Source: Aedes albopictus (Eukaryota > Arthropoda > Insecta > Diptera > Culicidae). From it: a DNA stretch of 64,000 bases. The translations under genes were made by a program, and so were the position numbers. Positions within the stretch are counted from its first letter, which is position 1; the number at the start of each line of letters is the position of its first letter. Below are positions 11,110 to 21,927 of the stretch, piece after piece. The notes under the pieces are model-generated. The model had not been told where the DNA came from, searched no databases, and worked only from the letters and a program-made list of their open reading frames with translations. The DNA is taken from assembly GCF_035046485.1 (NCBI RefSeq), contig NC_085137.1, positions 445,040,334 to 445,104,333 of the forward strand. The letters are read 5' to 3'.

Positions 11110-11966
11110 TGGTTTGCCTGGGAAGATGGAAGTCAAAACCTGACGCTACTACGCTACGTTGTAGCTTCTTGGTACGCATCAAACGGAATGGAACTGAATG
11201 CAATCAAATGTAAAGTCATCAGCTTCAGCAAATCGCATTCACAGTTGGACTTTGCGTACAGAGCAAACCGTATTGCGTTAGACCGTGTAACTTCTATCAA
11301 GGACCTAGGAGTAATAATGGACTGCAAATTAAGTTTTAACGAGCACGTGGCATCAACAACCGCTAAGGCTTTTGCGGTACTCGGGTTCATCCGTCGAAAT
11401 GCTTCAGAATTCCATGACGTGTACGCTCTCAAAACTGTTTATTGCTCGCTTGTCCGAAGTATACTCGAGTATGCAGTTCAGATCTGGGCTCCATTTCACG
11501 AAACTCAAATTGGACGTATCGAACGGGTTCAACGGTGCTTCGTTCGTTATACCTTACGACGACTACCATGGTCTAACCCGCTACAGCTGCCTCCGTACAA
11601 CGAACGATGCCAACTGATAAGGTTGGAGTCACTGCACAAGCGTCGAGTGTATCTTCAACTGATGTTTGCGTTCGATCTATTGAGCAACCGAATTGACTGT
11701 CCTGAGCTGCTTCAGCAAGCTCAATTTTTCGTACCGGCACGACGAACGCGCCAGCGATCTCTCTTCAGGGCTGCTCGACATCGCACCGTGTTTGGACAAA
11801 ACCATCCGCTTGAACGGTGCTTCAATGCACTCGACGAAGTCGAAGTTTTTGATTTTAATGTAAGCAGGGATCGATTTAGAAATTTTATTAGAATTAATTT
11901 AGTATAAGCAATAATCAGTCTGTACAGTTTTTCTGAAGACGGTGACAAATAAATAAACAAATAAAA
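11110..11966 (+). mobile_element. 5'-truncated Jockey-like non-LTR retrotransposon, ORF2 C-terminus and 3' tail
   Basis: An open frame at 11188-11907 gives the end of a reverse transcriptase ORF2. It starts at the IKCKVISFSK region just after the catalytic box, then shows VTSIKDLGVIMDCKLSF, SLVRSILEYAVQIW, RIERVQRCFVRY and a FDFNVSRDRFR end. The frame is intact across ~239 residues, suggesting a younger insertion than its neighbours. The 3'UTR ends GGTGACAAATAAATAAAC. It belongs to the same family as the fragment at 3268-3709, and lies tail-to-tail with the minus-strand element that starts at 11990. Catalytic residues are absent because of 5' truncation. Confidence 0.8.
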
Positions 11967-13572
11967 ATACTCTGTTAAAACAACGTTGCAGGCCAATCAT
12001 TGCCCTGTTTTGTCCAAAAAGAGTTCGTCGGAGCGGCAATCGTAACATGGCAATATGGCATTAGCTCGTAGTTTTCTGCTGCGTGCACTAATGTCGATCA
12101 GTGCAAGAATAGCAGGGCAATCTATTCTCCCTTGCAGCAAATCCGCGATTATCATCGCTCTATCAACATCTCTGCGTGTTTGTAGCGTTTCGAGGTGTAT
12201 CAATCGACATCTACTATGATAGCTCGGCAATCGGTGAGGGTCACGCGAAGTGCAAAACGGATGAAGCGACGCTGAACCGATTCAATCCTTTCTATGCCGT
12301 TCTGATCTGATAGTATGGAAGCCAGACAGCGGAACAATATTCAAGAGTCGAACGAACGAGCGAGCAATAGAGTGACTTAAGGCAGTAGACGTCGGTAAAG
12401 TCCTTGGCAATACGGAAGATGAATCCTAGTTCTGTCCCGTGTAACTGATAGTTAAACAGGATTGGCTGTTTTCTCCGAAAGAACGAAATAATGGTGCATT
12501 TTTTCATGGTTAACCATACGATTCAAACTGCACCAGTTCGCGAAGGCATTCAAATCAGCTTGAAGCATCGTAGCATCACAGATAGAACGCACGCGCAGAA
12601 ACATTCTCAAATCGTGTGCGAAGCTTAATCGTGGGCCTTTGATAACGTAGTTGACATCGTTGAAATACAGCAGGAAAATTAGGGGACCCAGATGACTTCC
12701 TTGAGGTATTCCAGAAGTAGCCTTGAAAGTTTCCGAGATATGCCCATCAAGTCCAACCGTCAGTAAGCGTTCTGTGAGGTAGGAGTAGAGCCAGCGTAGT
12801 GTCTGGCCGCCAATCGCTAGTCTTTCAAGTTTAGCGATCGTCACAGCATGGTTAATCTTGTCAAATGCAGCGCTCAAATCTGTATAGACCACATCTGTTT
12901 GGGCTAGTTCAGCCATGCTGTCCGTAATGTGAGATGTAAGGTTCAAGAGATTGGTGGTAGTGGATCTACCCGAGATGTAACCATGTTGATTTTCACTGAT
13001 GTACGGCTTGCAATGAGACATCAGCGGTTCCATAACAATAAGCTCGAATAGTTTCGAGATGGCGCAGAGACATGATATTCCTCGGTAATTATTGACATCC
13101 TTTCGATCGTCTTTTTTTTTGTGAACGGGAAACACGATTGCCTTCTTCCAGATTGAAGGAAAAAATCCGCTAGTTAGGGACAAAGAAAACACCAACTGGA
13201 TAGGGTCGACTAATTCGTCAATATGCGTTTTTAGGAAAGATGATGGAACACCGTCGGTCGATGATTCCAATTGTCTGGCTGCTCTCACAATCGTTGTATC
13301 ATCAACACCAATCGTGGTTAGTACATCACCATTCAGTGGTACATTACTAGCGGCCAGCGTACTGTAACTGTCGATAAGACGGGTTGCACCGGCATGGAAG
13401 GTAGAACAGCTTGGATTAGGATAAAGGAAACCGTCGCGGGACGACTTCCAACAAATACCGGAAAGGTTAAATTCTCCGATCACAATAATCTCATCAGTAG
13501 CAGTCGCTACATCAACCATATGCATAGTCGATAGGATATGTGCGTCAATCAAAGCGATATCGCGGGTGCGGT

Positions 13573-15453
13573 CAGGGGCCTGTAGCATAATCGGGCTAAT
13601 AATATTAGCTACACGTTACAAGTTACAAGTACTAATATTACAAATGCTAATAATTTGTGTTGCATAAAGGCTCGATTTTCCATTAATATTATTAGCACTT
13701 GTAATATTAGTGACCATAAAAATACAAGTTGTTTTGGTTCATTTACACAGCAAATAATTTTGTAATATCTAGGCGCGTAATTTCTGGTTATGTATTCATT
13801 TTCGAACGTAATTTCACTCTGTTGCATCGTTTTCCAACAATTATCACACTCACCATGCACACCCTGGTTGGCACCGGAAAGTATCAACAAACCAATTCCA
13901 GCAGATACCTAGAAGCAGTATCATATTTATCACCTTTCTTCTAATTCAGTAAAATAGCTGAGAGGTAAGGGATATGCCTGACAATCAACGGATCTGTGTA
14001 CGAATCCATGCCAATATTTTACTTATATATGATTCATCTATAGATCCGGTTCTAGCTATTGCTAGACCCACTCTCAAGCTGCGGCGGCTAATTTGTTGCA
14101 TGAAAATGATGCAATTGTTTACATCACTTTTACGACGCGACTGATGTGCAGCGAAAATGATGCGATATCACAAGAATTTTTTTTGCTGTGTACCTGTCAA
14201 AGTTCATCCGATATTTCACTGTTAATTTGAAATGACAGTTGTTGTTTGTTCATTTTCTGTATTTTTCGAGTAACATCCAAAAGAAAAATGAAATAAAAGT
14301 TAAGAAGATATTCGTAAAGAAATAACGTCATAAATTCCGAGATTTTGCATTTTGGATACGATACATGAACAAAACCATGTGCTATTCGGATCATTTCCGG
14401 CCGCTCTAACGAAATGAATTTGTTAAAAAGTATGGTATTCCAATCACCAAATAAAGTAACACATTTTTTATATTTTTCTTTTATTGTTTTATCGAGTGGT
14501 TTTGTTATGTGTCGCAACTCGATTCCAATTAGTGCATATTGTAGCTCTTATTTAGCTTAATGATACGCAATATAAACAATTGATTCAAATTTATTTCGCA
14601 TCTGCAACTTCACGTGTGCTTACAGTCGCGGCGACTGTGATTTGGTGCAGTGACCATAATACACAACTTTGCCAAGAACCACCACTCAAAGATGGGTATT
14701 GTAGAAACTTTGGAGGACTTGAGAAACTCAGCAGAAATGATTTTTGTGTACAAAATGACGTGTACACTAACGCAATTATCTCTCAATACAAAGCCGATGG
14801 ATACATAGTACTGAACTTAATCGTCGAAATCTGGAATTAAAGTAGAAAATTAAAGTGACAAGATGCAAGTATGGTTGCACATTTTGGTCATAAATCGCTA
14901 GGTTACGATGCAATATAGTGTCTAAGTTTAAAAAAGCTCAATTGAATTTGAATCTTGTCACTTTAATTTGCAGAAGAGAGAGTCGATGAAGAGAACTCTC
15001 TCATGTTACTTTCGCCCTTATTTAAACTCAATCTGGAAATGTTTGATCCTAAATTTTATCCTATAAGTTCATGAAAATGGAAAATCGATATATTTCAAAC
15101 TAAATATGACTTCTGCAAGAATCAAATTAACTTGTAAATTATTTTACAAGACGTTTGAGACTTGTAAGAAAAAGTACAAGTCATAGCTAATATTTTTTAC
15201 TTGTAGTTTGTTAATGCAACAGACATTTGTAATTTCTACTAATAATATTAGTGAGTGTAGAATTAGCATTTAAGTTAAAATACACAAAAATAAAAATTAA
15301 AGAAAAAATAATAATAATAATATTAGTCCAACCGACTTGTAATATTGGACTTGTAACTTGTACTTGTAGGATTTTTATGCAACAGGAAATTACAAGTTAC
15401 AAGCTACAAGACTAATATCATTAGTAAAATTTTCATTATGCTACGGGCCCCAG
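13573..15453. mobile_element. TIR DNA element (PIF/Harbinger-like ends), 1.9 kb, non-coding
   Basis: The ends read GGGCCTGTAGCATAAT (from 13576) and, inverted, GGGCCCGTAGCATAAT (to 15450). CAG flanks it at 13573-13575 and 15451-15453. GGGCC-type termini with a 3-bp duplication suggest the PIF/Harbinger group. The endonuclease coding of the surrounding non-LTR element continues across the insertion, which supports the boundaries. Subterminal repeats of ATTACAAGTTACAAG and TAATATTAG occur near both ends. No transposase ORF was recognised. Confidence 0.75.
14845..15045. repeat. Repeat module shared with 54790-54958
   Basis: A block containing CTTGTCACTTTAATTTG, a GAGAGAGTCGATGAAGAGAA core and CCCTTATTTAAACTCAATCT recurs almost unchanged at 54868-54958. 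A nearby GGTCATAAATCGCTAGGTT block is present at both places in opposite orientation. Confidence 0.7.
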
Positions 15454-15889
15454 GAGGAACGTAAATCCCACACAAGTACACGTTGCGGTCAGACAGTTCG
15501 ATTTGAACCCACACTTGCCCAGGAGTCGTTATCGATCGTTTTGGATTTTAGTTCTTTTTTACCGCAACAAGAACACCACCTCCAATATTCTCAAGACTAT
15601 TTCTAGGTCCACGGTCGCAACGGAACACCTCATACGAAGGTCCAAGCACTTGGCTGTACAGGGTATGGCAAAATATTCCATAAAATATATGAAATGTTCT
15701 ATCTTCTTTTTACACATATCAAATCTTTTTTGGATCTTCTTACAGACAATAGCTGTACCGTTCCAATATTGAAAAGTGATGTACATCATTATTTTGAAAG
15801 TATATGAAAACTATGTGCTGATAAGTACAAATTCATAATCCACTCACAGTGATCGAGTTGACAATTACCGACAATGAAGATATAACAAT

Positions 15890-16075
15890 AGCATGGTGGA
15901 GTAGTAGATTTGTAGTAGTGAGCTAGATTGTTGTATTGGAGTTGATAAATTCTCCGTTTCTGCAATGAAATGGTGCAAACAGCGAGAGTTTCATGATTTC
16001 ATACCTAATTTGCTGCTGTTTGAGCAGAACTTTGAGTCACTGTGTTCTTGAACTGGCAAAGAATAGAGAATACTA
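15890..16075. repeat. Diverged copy of the 49-60 kb foldback MITE
   Basis: GTAGTAGATTTGTAGTAGTG, TCTCCGTTTCTGCAATGAAA, TGGTGCAAACAGCG and GCTGTTTGAGCAGAACTTTG follow the order of one arm of the MITE family that is abundant at 49.0-52.3 and 57.9-60.0 kb. It is clearly older than those copies and lacks the second arm. Confidence 0.7.
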
Positions 16076-16079
16076 CAAG

Positions 16080-17380
16080 CGGAAGAGAGGAAGTGTACTG
16101 TAGTTAGTACCACACACATGATTGAGCGCAACTCTAGGAGTAAATCGCTTTCTCATCAATACTATTCAAAAGCAAAAAAAAAATCAAAACTGTTCCTTTA
16201 TGTCTAACAGGTAACAGTGTTCCACTGTTACTCATCAACAACTTGCGGAAAATAGCAATTACGCTGTTCGTACAATAACTGGCAGTCGACAGAGACACTA
16301 CTGATAAGATCTGGTATGCGTTATCAAACGAAGTACCTCCTCAATACCAAGGCTGATAACAGCGCACTACCTGCTTCTATACAAGCTTCGGAAATAAGTT
16401 AAATTTATCATTGCCAACTGGCTGGGTGACGAGAAACGCTCTCACATTGAAGTTGTTAATACCATATACCTAAATTGCCACACACACACTTCGTTTCGAA
16501 TAATCCTCCAAAAGCACTAACGGCGCAAATAGTATACGTACGTATGCTTAGCCACTTAACATACTCCTTCGCCGATGAATTGTTGTACTGTTATTTTTAC
16601 TCTGTTGAGGGGTATCTAGCGAAAGCTTGTGAATCCCACACTGATATTTCTGACCATTTTGATAAAATAGAAAATGATAACCGTTAGTGTGCGACCTTCT
16701 CACGATGTTGAAAGTACTGATATTTCGGATGAGTCAGATTGTTTTTACAGCCAGCATCGGCATATATCCAGGTATGTTCGGCTGCCTGAACATTACTCGA
16801 ACCAAAGTCTCTGCTCGGACTTAATCAGCTAACCCCTCACACGAGACTAGTGGTCTGCAAGCGAGTTTTCTAATGTGTATGCTTATTGATTACTACCACA
16901 AAAAAAAACAGTAAAACTTTTTGCTGTTGCTAATCGTTGCACAATATCGCAGTTTAAAACAAAAGTCAGAATTCAAACTCGTGATGCAAACATTTACACA
17001 TCAATGGCACAATCTGATGGCATCGCGGAAAAAATATACCACCACACGTTTGTTGTTGCTGAGGGCCTTGAATGAAGTTTGCAGTTTTTTTTTCGGTGGT
17101 GGACGTTCCCATGTGATGGCCGAAAAAGAAAAATGGTCAGCGATCAGTGACCGTAAATGTAATTATAATAATGCTCGCAATTCGTGGTGCGATCAACCAG
17201 TCTCGAAACAAATTTTTAAATCTTGATTGGGAAAAACGTGTGAGATGGAAATGCTTTGACCAACCATTTAAAAAGTTATACAAATAAAAAAAAATGAAGA
17301 TTTTTCTTTTTGGTACAGCCTATGAAAAAGAAACACTCATATGGGCTGCCATTCCTCAAATTTTCAAGAACTCAAATCTG
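16080..17380. other. Unassigned sequence
   Basis: Short ORFs such as 16921-17226 were examined and resemble nothing I recognise. No repeat relationship was seen. Confidence 0.4.
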
Positions 17381-17384
17381 TTCG

Positions 17385-17477
17385 GATTAATTTTAGGAAA
17401 TTGTTCTTGGAATCACCGTATGCATTAACAGCTGTCAACGCATTCAGTGATTCCAAAGACAGTTTCTTCAAATTAAT
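17385..17477. repeat. Short imperfect inverted repeat
   Basis: Two ~45-bp arms (GGATTAATTTTAGGAAATTG and its imperfect complement) meet at TTAACAGCTGTCAACG. Both strands therefore translate into similar peptides. This is probably a tiny foldback remnant just upstream of the BEL-like gag. Confidence 0.55.
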
Positions 17478-17529
17478 CCAGACAATAGGTATAACAAAGA
17501 ATTCAACCTCAAAGAATGGACTCGACCGT

Positions 17530-19990
17530 AGGAGATTGCATGAAGTACAACAAGTCAAAAGCTGCGACATGGTGCAAGGTGATACCTGCCAACCGTGGGC
17601 ACACTTCTCTTTCGTCGGGGTCACGGAAGCGAGCAGGGATTCGGATTGGAGCTGTGACAAGTGCAACAACTACTAGTCCCAAAATCACCGGAGAAAGAGG
17701 ACTTCGTAACTAAAACGGGAATTAGAAGTCAAAGAGCGATAGAGAATCAAACAAATCTTCCGTTCCAAAGAAGCAGCAGGCCTAAACAGAGAACTGCGTA
17801 AGCTAGAAGCCGAGCAACGATCCGTGGACAAACAAAAGCTTGGAGGAGGAAACGATCCTTCGAAAAGGACGACTTGAAAGGAGTGTATCGTTCAGGAAAG
17901 TGTATCGTTCAGAAAAGCACCGGCAAAAGGAAAATGAATTCCGCGTGAAGCAGCCGCAACAGGACAGAGAGATCAAACAGCATCTATTGAAGGAGGAACG
18001 GGATATGTTGGAGAGACAGCTACAAGAAGAAGTTAAGTTTGCTAGCGAACGTAGGAAGCTGTGCGAACAGTTCCAAGGTGCGAAAAGGGGAGAGTATTTT
18101 CGGAGAGGCGGAAGGTGCTACTAAAGGCGAGGAACTGAAAAGCGATAACGAACTGTCGTTCGGCAAAAAGGTCCAGTTCCGGCTAAAGCAGCATGGCCAA
18201 GGTAAAAGTGGAACGCTGTCCAAACCGCCCTGCTCGTTAAGGGAGAGTGAAGAGTACAGTGAAGTTGACGAGGATGAAACTCCACTGAAAGCAGTTAATC
18301 CGCATCTCCCGAGACGAGAAAATTTTGATTGGTTTCCTAAGGACCGCAAGGTATTCGGAAGAATCGTGCGGAATGCAAGAATGCACGACCCTATCCTATG
18401 AACAATTAGCAGCTCACCAAACCGTGTAGAAGAACCTACCTGTTACGACCTGGAGTTCGGGAGACAACTGTCTATTGAAACTCCCAGTTGTAGCGAAACA
18501 AACACAATAAAAGGTAACTTTGTTTACATTAAAATAACATTACAAAGACGACACGTATAATATAATAGAGTGGGTCAACGTTGTATGGAGAAAATTAAAA
18601 TTTGATCGCATCAACTCGGAACAAAACTTTTTCGATCTATATTAGCTCCTGTGCCATTTAACATGTAAAGGAATAACATCAATAATAAAATCTCAATTTT
18701 TGGCCTAAGTTACCAAGCGAATAACTTTTTTCACAAGCGTCGGATCACTTTGCGGTCTTTGGCAAAGTTTTTTAGCTTATCCTAGGCTATACTTTAACGT
18801 CATTAGTTAGATCGTTTTAGACAAAAAAATCGATCTATGAGAAAAATGCAAAAAAAGCACGTTTTCCCATACTAAATTCCATACAAATTTCAATCGCAAT
18901 GCGGAATACGGGGAAGCAACCAATCGTTCCCAAATTCCGCACAGTTGTTTTGGACGCTAAAAGGAATCAAAAAAGCCTTGAACCAAAAAAAATGGACTTT
19001 GTTGACCCAGTTAGTATATACAAAACGGCGGTTACAAAACTTCTAATTCAAATAATATCTGCTATTGTGCATCGACCGAAGGCATAACGAAATGCTATCG
19101 ACGAGCGCGCAGAACGACGAGAGCATTAGAGTCAATCCAGTGGTTCTCAACACTACCCGTATAAAAAGGCGAAGCAGAGAAGTAGGCAATGTTCATAAGT
19201 TGCTTTGAAAATACAACTAGTGAAGCCTGCGATTTCTTAACCCTCTACTTCCCATGGTTGCTCTAGAGCACCATCGATTATCGACGAACTCCGGACAAAC
19301 GGAATTAGATGAATATGTTGCAATAATTTTTAGTATATGGTTATAACCTCATAAGGTTAACCCAACTACTTACTAACTACTTGTTTCAATAGTTGAACTA
19401 TTGATAAAAAATCAAAAACCTATTGATTTACAACCAAATTTTTTTTCATTTATTTCGAAAAACTAAGCCAATTGGCAATAATTTTTATTCTACCACTTTT
19501 TTCGTAAACGCTTTTTTGGCATAGATATAGTCGTTCAAAGTCATGGGAAGGAAAGGGTTAAACATGGACTATGTAAAACGACTTCAAGATTGTCTTCAAG
19601 GCGATGCCCTTGAAGCGGTTCGTAGCCGGTTGGTCTTAACGAATTCGGTACCGGATATCATCAATGTCCTTCGCCGTATTTTTGGTAGACGGGAGCAACT
19701 TTTGAAGACGCTCCTTACGAAGGTCCGAAATGCACAAGCGCGACGGGCCGATCGCTTAAAAGCTTTTATGCAGTTCGCAATAACCGTGAAGCAATTTTGG
19801 AGGCGGCTAAGCTGGCGGATTTTTAAATAACCCTATGTTTGTTCAGGAATTGGTGGGAAAGCTACCCTCAAATTACAAAATGGACTAGGTCCGTTTAAAG
19901 CCAACCGATGCTACCGAAATGAATGACAAAGAGAACTTTTACAGTCAACTGAATGCTGTCGTGGACAAGGTTCCGAAAGGGCGGAAGGTG
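17530..19990 (+). pseudogene. BEL/Pao-type gag remnant (PHD-like finger, coiled coil, gag core)
   Basis: Pieces in the right order, but in different frames and with stops, resemble the Gag of mosquito BEL/Pao elements. 17563-17673 encodes a PHD-like zinc finger (CDMVQGDTCQPWAHF ... DWSCDKC). 17700-18120 is a highly charged coiled coil with REIKQHLLKEERDMLERQLQ. 19543-19830 has the conserved gag core LQDCLQGDALEAVRSRLV followed by LLKTLLTKVRNAQA, and ELVGKLPSNYK-like residues follow out of frame. The region 18510-19540 between them has no similarity I recognise and is probably an insertion. No pol or LTR was found, so this is a dead fragment. Confidence 0.7.
18510..19540. other. Unassigned insertion between gag pieces
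   Basis: AT-rich, without a convincing ORF. It separates the coiled-coil part from the core part of the BEL-like gag and probably represents one or more later insertions whose ends I could not define. Confidence 0.35.
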
Positions 19991-21718
19991 ATATCAAGAT
20001 CCTCATGTTGCGACTACAACACGTAGGTTGGTTCCGACAGCTCGGAATATGAGCACGTCATCGGACGTCATGGTCTCGGAGAAATAGCTATTTGCAGAGT
20101 TATGCGGCGGGGTGATTGGGGGTTCGCTCTTTCCCCATCGATCAGTGCATAAAGTGAAGTCACGGTTTTCCGCGATGGCGTCACGGAAAATCAAATCGAC
20201 CACATCTGTATCACTGCTGCATCAGTCAAAAAAGAAGATGGAGCCTTCTTGATGTGAGGAACGAACGTACCTAGTGCCAACATTGCGCCCGACCACCATC
20301 TCCTAATCGGTGAGATCCGACTGCGCATTACCAGGACACAGTGGCTACTCCCTAACCTCAAATGTATTACGAACGTTAATTCTTGAAGTTTGTCATCAAA
20401 TTATCATGTAATTTGTAGAAAATGACAAGAATCTTCGTTTCCGTCCATTTTCAATTTGATTCTGATCCTGAATTCTCCGCAAATTCAAGTTTTAGAGTCG
20501 TTGAACAGATAAAAATAAGGTTCGGAGACGCCACTGCATTGACAAGAAGAGAAAATCGGGCGCCGGTTCAACACACGCCGACTGGAAGACGCTGCGGTTA
20601 AAAGGTCCTTCGTCGAGGAGCTTGAGAACCGTGCTGCGGATGTTCCAGCAGGTGGAAACGTAGAAGATCAATGGAGCGCCATCATCGCCACCGGCGAGAA
20701 TAATTTGGGTGAGCTACGCACCCGGAAAAGCAGTGGATCACAGATGATACCTGGAGGAAGATAGAGGAACGAAGGAACGCCAAAGCCGCGATAGAACGAG
20801 CGAAAACATGAGGAGCCAAAGTCGTAGCCCGTCAGCGCTATTCGGCTCTCGAGAAAGAAGTGCAACGCTCATGTGGACGGGACAAAAGAGCGTGGGTGGA
20901 CTCCCTAGCCGACGAAGGCAAGACAGCTGCAAACACCGGCGACATTCGTCTCTTCTACGATGTTTCACGTCGCCTTAGCGGGACTAAGATGAATGCTACG
21001 ATGCCCGTGAAAGACACGTCTGGACAGTTACTGACCGACCCGGCTGACCATTTCAAACGCTGGTTCGAATACTTTGGAAACCTTTTTCAAGTGTCGGCCA
21101 CGCCATCAACACCTCAGCATGATCCGGCAAGGGTTTGACGCATTACCCTTGTCAGCTGAGATGCTCAAAGCTGACCCCGTAGTATCTGCACAACTACTGC
21201 ATCATTATTTTGCAACATATGGGAAACCGCGACATTTCCGGCCGACTGGATGCCGGAAATTGGCAACACTGTCATTGTAATTGTAGCTGTTTTATACGTG
21301 GTTTTCAAACATCGTTTACATTCGTTTAACCGTGTTATTAAATAGTTGTCTCTACTGATATCGGTCGTTTGATAGTGAAACTTTGTATCACCCGCGGAAT
21401 TGGAAGATATATAGTGCTGCAACAGACAGATTACGTAGAGCTTTTTGGTGAAGGTGGAACCATCCCGACCGTGTTGCACCGTGACCGTGTACTGCACAAC
21501 GGTGTTTTGCCGATCCCATCCGGGTTGTTGCTGGAGTGAGGCTACTTGCTATCACCGCTACTGGTCCTCATCGTAATCCATGAGTTCCTGGTTGGTGCGA
21601 TTGATCGTGAGCCAAATCGTGGATTGCTGTGGCAACCCATTGCCACGGAGCACCTAAATGACTTCGAATTGGCTGATGACGTTGCTCTCCTAGCTCAACG
21701 GCGCTCTGATATGCAGAG

Positions 21719-21854
21719 TGTTAGATAGCAACCGAACGCTAGTGGGTAGCAACCTAGAATAACAAATTGTAGTAGGCTATGCATAGATGTTTAAATAAAA
21801 ATTTTCACTTCCACTGTTACCATTAACCGAAACAGACGTGTTAATAACTCAATA
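21719..21854 (+). repeat. Copia 5' LTR
   Basis: 136 bp, unusually short. Contains a TTTAAATAAAAATTTTC AT-rich block that could serve as promoter or polyadenylation region. Confidence 0.9.
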
Positions 21855-21870
21855 GGTTATTGGCCCAGGA
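21855..21870 (+). other. Copia primer-binding site
   Basis: GGTTATTGGCCCAGG directly follows the 5' LTR. It resembles the internal initiator-methionine tRNA sequence used as a half-tRNA primer by Drosophila copia; identity is from memory and imperfect. Confidence 0.6.
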
Positions 21871-21927
21871 CAGAAAGGAAGGAGTTGAAAGGTAATTAAA
21901 TTTCCGGAAGCAACGAAATTCATCAAG

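Larger units (their letters stand above)
11990..15670 (-). mobile_element. Degraded Jockey-superfamily non-LTR element (endonuclease and RT), split by a TIR element
   Basis: Read on the minus strand, an endonuclease part lies at about 15660-15454 (GGGVLVAVKK, WVQIELSDRNVYLC, IYVPP). It resumes after an insertion at 13575 with DRTRDIALIDAHIL and IVIGEFNLSGI. The RT follows at 13300-12500 (FPVHKKKDDRKDVNNYRGIS, ENQHGYISGRSTTTNLL, YTDLSAAFDKINHAV, SGIPQGSHLGPLIFLLY). The catalytic box reads FAHDLRMF, where FADD is expected, so one active-site aspartate is lost. The C-terminal part continues in other frames to 11997. Frameshifts and stops make it a fossil. Confidence 0.8.
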
